Assembly (NCBI GenBank): GCA_024195265.1
Contig: JAJLRJ010000006.1
Span: 17,577,141-17,641,140, forward strand
Origin: Dendrophyllia cribrosa
Lineage: Eukaryota; Cnidaria; Anthozoa; Scleractinia; Dendrophylliidae
DNA length: 64,000 bases
Direction: 5' to 3'
Made by a program: the position numbers and the translations under genes. This document shows, piece by piece, positions 51,191-60,233 of this stretch; position 1 is the first letter of the stretch; each line of letters opens with the position of its first letter. The notes under the pieces were generated by a model that was not told where the DNA came from, did not search any database, and saw nothing but the letters and a program-made list of their open reading frames with translations.

Positions 51191-52015
51191 TTGGAAACAT
51201 CTGGTACCCACCTATTGCTAGCAGATGTTTTGGATAAACATGCGAGAGTTTTCTCTAAAGGACTAGGCAAGATGAAGAATATTCAGGCACGACTCTACCC
51301 AAACGAAGGGACAAAGCCTCGATTTTGGAAAGCCCGCCCTATTGCACTGGCTCGCAAACCGATAGTTGAAGAGGCTTTGAAGGAGTTAGAGGCTGAAGGG
51401 GTGATTAAGAAGGTGGCAACCAGCGAATGGGCAGCCCCCATCGTAACGTCCGTCAAGAAGGATGGCTCTGTGAGAGTATGTGGTGACTTTAATGTGACTA
51501 TTAATTCACAACTAGAAGTCGACGAGTATCCTCTTCCACACATAGATGACATTTATGCCAGTCTTGGTGGGGATACACTGTTCAGTGTCATTGACCTACG
51601 TCAAGCCTACTTACAAATGACTGTTGAGGAACAATCGAAGCCCTACCTCACTGTCAACACACCCCGTGGCCTATACCAGTTTCAGCGTCTACCTTATTGC
51701 GTGGCTTCAGCACCAGCAATCTGGCAGCGAGCAATGGACCAGGTCCTACAATGCATACCTGGGGTTTTCTGCTATCTTGATGATATCATAGTGACTGGCC
51801 AGACTATGGCAGAACACCTTGAGAGGCTTGATGCGGTGTTGAGAAGGCTAGAGGAGTACGGTTTGAAGGCCAACCGGGAAAAGTGTAAAGGAACGGACCA
51901 TTAGAAAAGTGATGGGGGGTTAGGGCGAAAACAAAAATTCGTGCAAGCTGAAAATCCCCCACCTCACCCCCCATCACTGTTCTAATGGTCCGTCCCTAAA
52001 TTCCGCAGATGCTTT
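51191..52015 (+). pseudogene. Gypsy 2 reverse transcriptase, split by a 107-bp MITE
   Basis: Open from 51191 to the MITE at 51890. Motifs: LEAEGVIKKVATSEWAAPIV, the first catalytic Asp region FSVIDLRQAYLQM, and the YLDD box (residues 195-198 of the frame, FCYLDDIIV). The usual LPFG before the palm is LPYCVASAPA here. After the MITE the frame resumes with FRRCFVEYLGHVIS. Apart from the MITE this RT is well preserved. Confidence 0.9.
51886..52000. mobile_element. 107-bp MITE in the gypsy 2 RT
   Basis: 51890-51996 has inverted ends (GGAACGGACCATTAGAAAAG; TTCTAATGGTCCGTCCC) and a G/C-tract interior, flanked by TAAA on both sides (51886-51889 and 51997-52000). Removing element plus one TAAA rejoins the RT reading frame (AAG TGT AAA TTC), which fixes the insertion point exactly. 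Confidence 0.9.
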
Positions 52016-52648
52016 GTGGAGTACCTGGGTCATGTTATTTCTGCTGAAGGTCTACACCAATCTCCCAAGAAAGTCAAGTCCATTTCGGAAATGCCCAAAC
52101 CCCAAGACGTCACACAACCGCCTGCTTTTTTAGGCATGGTCCAATACTATGCCAAGTTCTTGCCTGATTTGGCCACTTACCTGGCTCCACTGAACCGGCT
52201 GTTACAGAAGGGTGTGAAGTGGCCGTGGGAAGTAAAAGAAGATGAGAGCTTCAGGGCGGTGAAAGTCATGCTACAGGAAGACAGGGTCCTGATGCACTAT
52301 GACCCTGACTTGCCACTGATCCTAGCCACAGATAGCTCTTCACATGGCCTTGGTGCGGTTTTATCACATCTCACCCCAGAAGGAGAAGAGCGACCCATTG
52401 CTTATCCCTACCGGTCACTGTCTGAAACGGAAAAGAAATATGCACAAATTGAGAAAGAGGTTTTGTCCCTGGTGGGGGGTGTGAAGAAGTTCCAAACCTA
52501 CTTGAAGGGTCATTATTTTACCTTGGTTACAGACCATCAGCCCCTCAAGTACATGATGGACCCCGGGAAGGCTGTACCTGTGACCGCTGCAGCGAGGATA
52601 CAGTGTTGGTGTATTTTCCTTGGTGCTTTCTACAACATCGAGTTCTGA
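52016..52648 (+). pseudogene. Gypsy 2 RT connection and RNase H
   Basis: Continues with VEYLGHVISAEGL, FLGMVQYYAKFLPDLA, then RNase H: catalytic Asp in LILATDSSSHGLGAV, Glu in KYAQIEKEVLS and Asp in TLVTDHQPLKYM. The frame ends at 52646 with a stop shortly after the domain; GTKQHVNCDGLSR-like sequence follows. Confidence 0.9.
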
Positions 52649-52726
52649 GGCACTAAGCAACATGTTAATTGCGATGGTCTCTCTCGCTCACCTCAGTAGC
52701 AGGCACCTGCAGATCAACCAATTGAG

Positions 52727-53870
52727 GTGAAGATGTTCCATGCGACTGTGGTCGAAGCCTTACCTGTCACCGAGCAGGAACTGAGAACACATACTAGGAG
52801 GGATCCGTTTCTTTCTCGTGTTTTAGAGCTGGTGCAGTCAGGATGGCCAGGTGTGGACCTGCATCCGGAACTTGTTCCCTACGCTCACCAGGGGAGTGAA
52901 ATTATCATTCATCATGGAGTATTAATGTGGGGAACTAGAGTAGTTGTTCCAGCCAAGCTGAGAGAAAGAGTCCTTCAAACACTACATGAGGGGCATATCG
53001 GTATGGTCAAGAAGAAAGATCTGGCTCGTGGGTATGTTTGGTGGCCGAACATTGACAAAGACATCGAGGGGGCAGTCAAGAACTGTCAAGGAAGTCAAGA
53101 AACAGCGAATAATCCAGCTTGTGCCCCCTACATCGGTGGGAGTACCCTGCCCTTCCTTGGCAACGGCTGCATGTCGATTTTGCTGGACCAGTTCAGGGCA
53201 AGATACTCACGCTGGTAATTGATGCACACACCAAGTGGCCAGAGGTCATTGACATGAAGAATACTATTGCTGAGGAGACTGTGAACACGTTGCACTCCCT
53301 GTTTACCCTTATGGGACTACCGGGGCAGATTTTGTCCGACAATGGGCCACAGTTCACCTCGGACACCTTCAAGAAATTTGTGACAGCAAATGGTATTCGA
53401 CATGTAACTGGTGCACCATACCATCCATCAACTAACGGCCTGGCTGAAAGGTTGGTACAGAGCTTCAAGAAAGCGGTGAAGGCCGACAAGTCAACAAGAA
53501 CCCTGCAGCACAAACTGGATAGGTTCCTCATAGCCTATCGATCAGCGCCGCACGCAACCACCAATCTAAGTCCCGCCCAACTACTCTTGGGCCGAAACAT
53601 CAAGACAAGGTTGGACCTAATTAAGCCTGATGTCATGCGGGAGGTTAACAAGAAGTTGCTTCAGTCCAACGACAGTGCCTTAAAGTCTTTCGATGATCAC
53701 CAGAATGTTTAGGTTCGTAACTACCGACCTGATCCAAAGTGGGTGCATGGCATAGTTGTTGAACGAATGGGCCCTATCCTGTACAGAGTCAAGGTGCATG
53801 ATCAAATTTGGAGCAGCTACGGGCTAGCAACACGAACCCATCCACACGAGATGTGACAGAGTGTGTCATT
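52727..53870 (+). pseudogene. Gypsy 2 integrase
   Basis: 52727-53110: the His-Cys finger region (LHEGHIGMVKKKDLARG-YVWWPNIDKDIE, with NCQG for the Cys pair). After a frameshift near 53090-53120, the catalytic core is intact at 53119-53712: Asp20 (LHVDFAG), Asp74 (ILSDNGPQF) and Glu110 (STNGLAERLV), the canonical D-D-35-E spacing. A TAG at 53710 precedes a chromo-like tail (RPDPKWVHGIVVERM). Integrase inserts the cDNA into the genome. Confidence 0.9.
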
Positions 53871-53911
53871 CCGGATAGCATAGAGCAGCCTGAAGTAGGG
53901 GAGACTACGTT

Positions 53912-53916
53912 GACAA
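53912..53916 (+). repeat. Copia target-site duplication GACAA (left)
   Basis: GACAA here and at 56501-56505, the 5-bp duplication typical of Ty1/copia. Confidence 0.9.
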
Positions 53917-54160
53917 TGTTATTGTTTTGAATCAGTTATTTTGACAGTTTTTATTTGACTTATAATTTATTCACCAAGTTGGACAGTAATATTTAATTTC
54001 GAAAATCATTGGACCGCAAGTTTTTTCCTTTATTATTGAAACAATTACTTTTAGTTTGAATTTACATTTAAATAGCTTTTTTTATTCTTCTTTACTGTGT
54101 GAATGTAACGGTCACTGTAGAATGGCGAAATAAGTCTTGTTTAACGTTATGAAATCAATA
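53917..54160 (+). repeat. Copia 5' LTR (244 bp)
   Basis: TGTTATTGTTTTGAATCAGT to GTTATGAAATCAATA. It differs from the 3' LTR at about six to eight positions by eye, i.e. a fairly recent insertion. Confidence 0.95.
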
Positions 54161-54176
54161 GGTTATGGGTCCAGGA
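54161..54176 (+). promoter_or_regulatory. Copia primer binding site
   Basis: GGTTATGGGTCCAGGA directly follows the LTR. It closely resembles the GGTTATGGGCCCAG site of Drosophila copia, which pairs with an internal part of initiator tRNA-Met. Confidence 0.7.
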
Positions 54177-54301
54177 CGACGTTTTTTGGAAGGTGCTTGA
54201 GCTGTACGTCGGCTGTGATCGTTTGGTTTTTCGAGCGGGACTTTGGATTCAAGACGAGTTGAATTTTTAGTGAATTTTTCGATCTGTTGTGTTGGTGAAA
54301 C

Positions 54302-54520
54302 ATGGAGGAGAAGTGGTCAATCGACAAACTAGATGGGAGTAATTGGAACACTTGGAAATTTCAAATGAAACATCTACTTATGGCGAAAGGACTATGGGGA
54401 TTTGTAGATGGCTCAGAAGTTCTTGCAAAAGATGCATCGAAAACCATTTCCCACAGTGGGAGAGATCCAATCAACGCGGAAACTACAGTTGGTACATATT
54501 GACGTCTGCGGTCCAATGCA
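54302..54520 (+). pseudogene. Copia gag N-terminus fused by deletion to the integrase
   Basis: MEEKWSIDKLDGSNWNTWKF is a typical copia gag start (LDGxNWxxWKF). After ~50 codons the sequence jumps; ~54494 onward (LVHIDVCGPM, with the first integrase Asp) is already integrase. The join removes the rest of gag and the protease. A TGA at 54502 stops the gag frame. Confidence 0.8.
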
Positions 54521-54529
54521 CACACACTG

Positions 54530-56236
54530 ATTAGAGGAGCAAAGTATTTCGCTACATTTATAGATGATTACACTCGGTGTTGTGCTGTGTACTTCATGAA
54601 ACACAAGTCAGAAGTGTTTGCAAAATTTAAAGAATTTGAAGCCACAATCGTCAACGATGTCGGCAAGGCGATAGGAACTTTGTCAATGGACAATGGTGGT
54701 GAGTATCTGTCGAATGAGTTCCAGAACTATCTGAAGGAGAAAGGAATTAGACACGAATTGACAGTGCCACACTCACCCCAACAGAATGGCGTAGCAGAAC
54801 GAATGAATCGGACTTTGGTCAAGTCAGCACGCTCAGTGATCGTGCATGCAGGATTGTCGAACATCTATTGGGCCGAAGCTATCTCTACAGCTGCTTATGT
54901 GAGAAACCGTCTGCCCACGACAACGCTAAAAGAGAGTGAAACCCCCTATGAGCGATGGTATGGAAAGAAACCAGATGTGAGCCACTTACGGGTATTTGGA
55001 TGTATGGCCTACACTCACGTGCCGGACGGTGAACGACGAAAGCTGGAAACGAAGTCAAAGAAGATGCGTTTCATGGGCTACAGCTTGAAGTCAAAGGGAT
55101 ATCGTCTATTTGATGAGGTGAACCGAAAGCTGTATATCCGGAGAAATGTTGAGTTTAATGAGAATGATTTCGGTCAGAAGAAAACCATGACAACAGAGCC
55201 AGACCAACAGGGTGAAGAAGCAAAGCAAAATGCTGTCACCACTAAAGAAGAAGAAGAAGAAGAAGAGGAAATGAAGAAATCAGAAGTAGCAAAACTGGAA
55301 GGAGACTCGCCACAAAAACCTCGACAGTCTGAAAGAACACGAAAAGCACCTGTCAGGTATCGTTATCATGAATATGCAGAGACTGCAACCCATTGCATAC
55401 ACCATGTCGCCTATCATGTATGTGAGGTTGATGAACCCACAACTATACAAGAAGCAAAGGCAAGTGACCACGCTGCAGAGTGGAAAGCTGCTACAGATTC
55501 TACACCTGCTGATTTGAAAGTCAAGCTGCAAAAGGAAGAGGGTGTTAGCAGATCCGTCGATCCAATACAGTACCAGTCCACTGTTGGGAGCCTACTTTAT
55601 GCAGCAATCGCAACTCGTCCAGACATCGCCCAAGCAGTGGGAGTTGTGTCGAAGTTCTGTGCAAATCCTACACAAGCTCATTTAACTACAGCGAAGCGGA
55701 TCCTCAGATATCTGAAAGGAACTACATGTCTAGGTGTGAGTTACAAAAAATGTGCTGATGGATACCTGACTGGTTACACGGATGCAGATTGGGCGGGGGA
55801 TATGGATGACCATCATTCCACTTCAGGAAATGTGTTTTCATTGGCGAGGAGAGCAGTGAGCTGGTTGAGCAAGAAACAGGCTACCGTTGCACTGTCAACA
55901 GCAGAAGCGGAGTATGTAGCCCTCAGTATGACCACCAAAGAAGTAATCTGGCTTCGAAGGTTACTCACAGATGTAGGAGTGCCTCTCGAGGGACCAACCA
56001 TAATTCAAGAAGATAACCAAGGAGCTATGGCAATGTCAAAGAATCCTGTGGGTCATGCTTGGACCAAACACATCGATATTCGCTACCACTTTGTTCGCGA
56101 AGGAGTACAGAATGGAGCGATCGATTTGAAATATGTTGCCTCTGATGAGATGATTGCGAACATTCTAACGAAGCCTCTGCCTAAGCATCGCTTCGAGGAA
56201 CTTGTCACTGAACTAGGAATGAAAGCTGTCAAATAA
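54530..56236 (+). pseudogene. Copia integrase joined to RNase H (RT palm deleted)
   Basis: A long open frame (54587-56236, 549 codons). Integrase core: KYFATFIDDYTRC, Asp in LSMDNGGEY and Glu in NGVAERMNRT, then the GKKP motif region (WYGKKPDVSHLRVFGC). A Glu-rich linker follows, then EWKAATDS, where the RT should begin; instead the frame passes to the end of RT (VDPIQYQSTVGSLLYAAIA-type) and RNase H (YTDADWAGD, LSTAEAEYVAL, KHIDIRYHF). The YVDD palm is absent. The frame-preserving deletion leaves an intact integrase-RNase H fusion. Confidence 0.9.
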
Positions 56237-56255
56237 GCAATGTCAAAAGTGGGAG

Positions 56256-56500
56256 TGTTATTGTTTTGAATCAGTTATTTTGACAGTTATTATTTGACCT
56301 ATAATTTATTCACCAAGTTTGACAGTAATATTTAATTTCGAAAATCATTGGACCGCAAGTTTTTTCCTTTATTATTGAAACAATTACTTTTAGTTTGAAT
56401 TTACATTTAAATAGCCTTTTTTTATTCTTCTTTACTGTGTGAATGTAACAGTCGCTGTAGAATGGCGAAATAAGTCTTGTTTAACGTTATGAAATCAATA
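56256..56500 (+). repeat. Copia 3' LTR (245 bp)
   Basis: Same sequence as 53917-54160 with a few substitutions and a one-base indel in a T run; followed by GACAA. Confidence 0.95.
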
Positions 56501-56776
56501 GACAATATCCAGGCCCGGCAGAGGCATCCAGCAGAGCAGTTCACCCTTCAGAGCCTGACAACAGTGGTCAGCCGAATTCAGAACCAGAAAGGATGGCAAC
56601 CCTTGCCAGTCGGGTTATCAGACCTCCCAGTCACCTTAAGGACTATGCATGTTTGGGAGAACTGTGTTTTTGGCCGAGCTGTACTGTGTGACATGTTTTG
56701 TACCTGTGGGTACTAGAGACACTTTGACATTTATTTTTCATTGTTTAGATTGACATTTCAAAGACAAAAAAGGAGG
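56501..56776 (+). other. Gypsy 2 sequence right of the copia insertion
   Basis: Resumes gypsy 2 after the GACAA duplication: the end of the polyprotein in mixed frames (RVIRPPSHLKDYAC), a stop, 3' non-coding DNA and a purine run at 56766-56776 (polypurine tract). Confidence 0.7.
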
Positions 56777-57010
56777 AGATCTTCGTTGGGTTTGCTGTGC
56801 ACTATTGATATCATGTGACCTGTTTACCATATATGGCTGTACATGAGGTTTGATCCATGAAATATAGTTTTGTTGTTCCGCCATTTTGATCTGGTTTCAT
56901 TTGGTCTGTTGGAAATACACAACAATCTGCACAGCTATTTCTTACGTAATTGGCATGCAGTCAAGTGGGTGACTTTATTATAAAAGGGCAGTTGTACTTG
57001 TATGCAGTGA
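56777..57010 (+). repeat. Gypsy 2 3' LTR (right end uncertain)
   Basis: Starts at AGATCTTCGTTGGG after the purine tract. TTATAAAAGGGC (56978-56990) may be its promoter and CTTCAATAAAAAAATG near 57097 its polyadenylation signal, in which case it extends to ~57.1 kb; the missing 5' LTR prevents a firm end. Confidence 0.6.
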
Positions 57011-57120
57011 AATAGAGTAATTTATTCTCTGTATTATCAACTTTGTAAAGTTTATTTTTTGTATGTCTTCCTTAATATTGTAAAGTTTTTTCTTCTTCAA
57101 TAAAAAAATGCAGTCACGTG

Positions 57121-57182
57121 AGTGTCCAATTACAGCTACCCAATAATAACTTTTTGTTATTGGATAGCTGTAATTGGACACC
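57121..57182. repeat. Near-perfect 62-bp hairpin
   Basis: AGTGTCCAATTACAGCTACC...AATAAC, loop TTTTT, then GTTATT...GCTGTAATTGGACACCT: ~28-bp arms with one or two mismatches. It may be a very small MITE or a regulatory hairpin. Confidence 0.9.
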
Positions 57183-57391
57183 TACGTTGCGCGCATCAAT
57201 CAGGTGCACTTAAATGGGTTCATTTTTACTGTTTTGCTCCTGTTTCAAAATATCATCGACGTTTTGAGTACAAAAAGTCCACAAACTTTTGAATCTTGAA
57301 TTTTGTTATTGATGCGATTTGTGTCGTATAATTCAGGAGTAATCGTGCTCGTAATTTCAAATCATTCACGCGCTACGCGCTCGGCCGATTT

Positions 57392-57432
<41 letters not shown>

Positions 57433-58114
57433 AGTCCAATTACTATTACTTGGAGTTGGAAAATTAATCATATATCTTGCCTATGAATGGTACCTCTCAG
57501 GGTTAAAAATAGATTTAAACAAGCCATTCAAAGATGATTTTTGTACCTTTAGGAAAATAAATGGCACTAGAATTATAAAGCTGCCTTGTGTACCAACAAT
57601 AGGAGAAATATTGATTTAACTTACTATACTCTTGCCAAAATTGGATCATCGAAGGATTTAATGTACTATACACAAAAATTGGATTATCAAAGGACACTGC
57701 TCTAAAGGATTCATGCTGAAAAAACGATGACATTCATTTATTGGAAAAAGCAGTTACTTGCTCCCATGCAGCAGTCCATAGTATTCATTCTAAGGAAGCA
57801 TCATGAATATAATGAATATAACGAAGAACAAGTCCAAAGTTTTTGTTGTTGCTTTTCGTGTGATTTTCAATACTTATTGTTATTATAATTTCAGCTCGTG
57901 AGGTATGTTTGAGTCTTTGACGTCACTTTCTCCCATTCGCAACCAAGCCTTGGAACAAGGTTGATTAATGGCGGCCGTAAATTCTCGGAAATAAATGTTA
58001 AAATAAAATAACTTCTGATGTTCGTAATGAATTGAAATTTGGCAAGATGAGTAAGAAAGTCCAATTGTACACGAAAATGTAAAAGAATAAAAATCAAAAA
58101 TTTGATCACAGGGA
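57183..58114. other. Non-coding interval with an inverted repeat
   Basis: 57341-57364 and 57391-57416 are inverted (GTAATTTCAAATC / GATTTGAAATTAC, with outer GAGTAATCG / CGATTACTC), around a CGCGCTACGCGCTCGG centre, a small foldback. Nothing else recognised. Confidence 0.6.
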
Positions 58115-59067
58115 CACTTTAATGGCTTTGTTGTTGGCCTCCTGCTGCTTTGCGGCGATATTATTTCCCAGCCTGGTCCTACAGCGGGCCCTAGAGGTCT
58201 AGTCAAATGTCTGGTTATCAACGCCAGAAGCTTGAAGAGTATACACTGTGTGGAATCTTGGTTCCTTCTGCATGTACCGGAGCACATATTACGTAAAACA
58301 AAAGGAACAAAGAACGACAATAATACAAATACAAATCAAGACCAAAAATACAATGCCTCACAAACAATAGAAGACAATGAGTGGTTCATGGGTACCGGTA
58401 CATGCAGAAAGACCCGGAATCTTCGACTGTGTGTAATTTACAACGCGTTCAAGACCTCATACACGCTGAGAACTCTGATGTGATTTCTGTCAACGAAACT
58501 TGGCTAACCAATGACATCAGTAACGAAGAGCTATTTCATGCCGAATTTACCGTATACGGAAAAGATCGAATTAATAAAACCGGTGGCGGAGTTCTTATAG
58601 CATTTAAATCGGACTCTTTCCAAACAGTTAGAGAATATTCGCCCTACTCAGAAGAACTACAACAACTGGAAATTGTATCCGCTAAAGTGATTACAAGTTC
58701 TAACAAAAAGTTGCTCCTCAGTTCTATTTACCGCCTGCCGAATGCTGATCCAAGTTGGATGGTAAAATTTAATATTTATTTAAATCTCGTTTGTGACTCA
58801 CACGACAGTATGATAATTAGCGGCGATCCAAACCTGCCACGCATCCCTTGGGATTCAGTCGTCAACACGTGCGGTGTTAACGAGTTACTCTTCATTAAAA
58901 CCCTTAATAATTATTGTCTGTCACAGATGAACAACATCCCTACGCGTGGCAGAAATATATTGGACTTAGTAATAACAAGCATGCCAGAACACGTTAGAAT
59001 TTGTGAAATCTTGTCCCCAGAACAAGCGGAATTGTTTACCGATCACTGTGTTCTCTGCCTTTATTAA
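58115..59067 (+). pseudogene. CR1/L2-like LINE endonuclease region
   Basis: Starts in LLCGDIISQPGPTAGPRGL, typical of the N-terminal end of CR1/L2-type ORF2, and VINARSLKS, the first endonuclease strand. After an irregular part (58240-58440), the apurinic-type endonuclease continues: DVISVNETWL (catalytic Glu), GKDRINKTGGGVLIAF, SGDPNLP (usually GDFN, so Asn-Leu is altered) and LFTDHCVL (catalytic Asp-His). Frameshifts occur near 58400 and 59045. It would nick the target to prime reverse transcription. Confidence 0.8.
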
Positions 59068-59974
59068 AGCACCAACAAAGATTCATCGATCAGTTTATGA
59101 TTATGAAAAAGGCGACTTTGAAGGCCTGTGCACTGCCCTAAGTATGATCAATCTGTCTGAAGTTCTGGGCTGTGGCGATATTAACACTGATTGGCAGCAA
59201 TGGTGGGACACCTTTCTAGCGGCGGTGTCGGATTACATCCAAATGAAGAGGCTCAAAGGCTGAAATCCTCTACCATGGATTAATGGAACAATCTTCAACC
59301 TGGTTAAAAAGAAATATTCAGTGCGGTAAAAAACTGAAGAGAACATCTAGCTTACATCTGAGGGAAACATTTAAAAACTTGCGCACTGAGGTGAAACGTT
59401 TGCTGCACGAGAGCCACGAAAAATTTCTCGGCTCCCTTGATATTAGAACTAACCCAAAGCGTCTCTGGACAGTTCTGAAACAGAAATCTAAATCATGTGG
59501 TGTGCCGGATCAAATTTCTATGCCACTCTCCCCTATTACAATTGCTGATCAAATGTCTCCCTTGCCAAGAGTCACCCCCGGTAATCCAGCAGCGTGATTG
59601 CTAATTTATTCAACTGCTATTTTGCGTCAGTGTTCACAAAAAACAGTGTCCAACATAACCTCTCCGAATTTGAAGCCGATCCCATCCTGTCCAATCTAAG
59701 GCTGTCTGTGAACGAAGTTCAAGCTGCCCTCCAGTCCCTGGATGTCTCTAAGACAACTGGTGCAGATGGAATCTCAGTCAGGCTTCTGCGCAGCACTGCT
59801 CCTGCTATCGCACCATCATTATGCAACCTGTTCAACAAGTCCCTTAGCTCGGGGACTATACCTCATGATTGGAAGCTGGCCAACGTCATACCTGTATACA
59901 AGAAAAGAGACAAGGAGCACGCGGAAAATTATAGACCGATATCGCTGTTACCTATAATTTCTATAATCCTGTAA
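59045..59974 (+). pseudogene. CR1/L2-like LINE reverse transcriptase, 5' part only
   Basis: After several breaks (stops near 59260 and 59595), the fingers of the RT are clear: LFNCYFASVFTK, LDVSKTTGADGIS, GTIPHDWKLANVIPVYKK and NYRPISLLPI. The sequence leaves the family right there, so the palm (F/YADD), thumb and 3' tail are missing. Since LINEs usually lose their 5' ends, a 3' truncation points to a later deletion or an insertion by the Harbinger element that starts at ~60.02 kb. Confidence 0.8.
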
Positions 59975-60019
59975 CGTTGTATACAGTACTCAATAATATT
60001 AAAGTTCGTCTATATGACC

Positions 60020-60233
60020 TGGCCTCGGTTCCTGAAAAGCCGATTAACGCTAATCGGGGATTAAATCTCGCTATTCGAGGATTAAAATTTATTCCTGAAT
60101 TAGATTCTGTTCCTGAAAGCATGATTAGCGATGATTAGTGCTAATCGAGGGATAAAACAGGGTAAAATTTAACCCACCTAGCGAGGTCGATTAACTCACT
60201 AATCGGGGAATAAAGTTTGTCAAAACAAACAAA
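60020..60233 (+). repeat. Harbinger-type terminal/subterminal repeat region
   Basis: GGTTCCTGAAAAGCCGATTA (60028) with a second GTTCCTGAAA at ~60108, and TAATCG/CGATTA motifs in both directions up to the ATG. The layout mirrors 24658-24870. This is probably the left end of the Harbinger element; the right end is not in the window or not recognised. Confidence 0.6.

Larger units (their letters stand above)
53917..56500 (+). mobile_element. Ty1/copia element, internal deletion derivative
   Basis: 2.58 kb with two near-identical LTRs, a primer binding site, a purine tract (AAAAGTGGGAG at 56246-56255) and a 5-bp duplication. Autonomous copia elements are ~5 kb; here most of gag, the protease and the RT palm are missing, while integrase and RNase H remain. 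It sits in the 3' part of gypsy 2. Confidence 0.95.
50065..57010 (+). mobile_element. Ty3/gypsy element 2, interrupted by a MITE and a copia element
   Basis: The order gag, protease, RT, RNase H, integrase defines a Ty3/gypsy element. 50069-50117 repeats at 56777-56825 (ATCTTCGTTGGGTTT, ATATCATGTGACCTGTTT), so these are LTR parts; the 5' LTR is reduced to ~50 bases. A purine run ACAAAAAAGGAGGAG precedes the 3' LTR. Copia DNA splits it at 53917-56500 (GACAA duplication). Many stops make it inactive. Confidence 0.8.

Noticed and set aside
57883..58320. 145-codon minus-strand ORF
   Set aside because: Antisense to the start of the LINE; no domain and no splice support.
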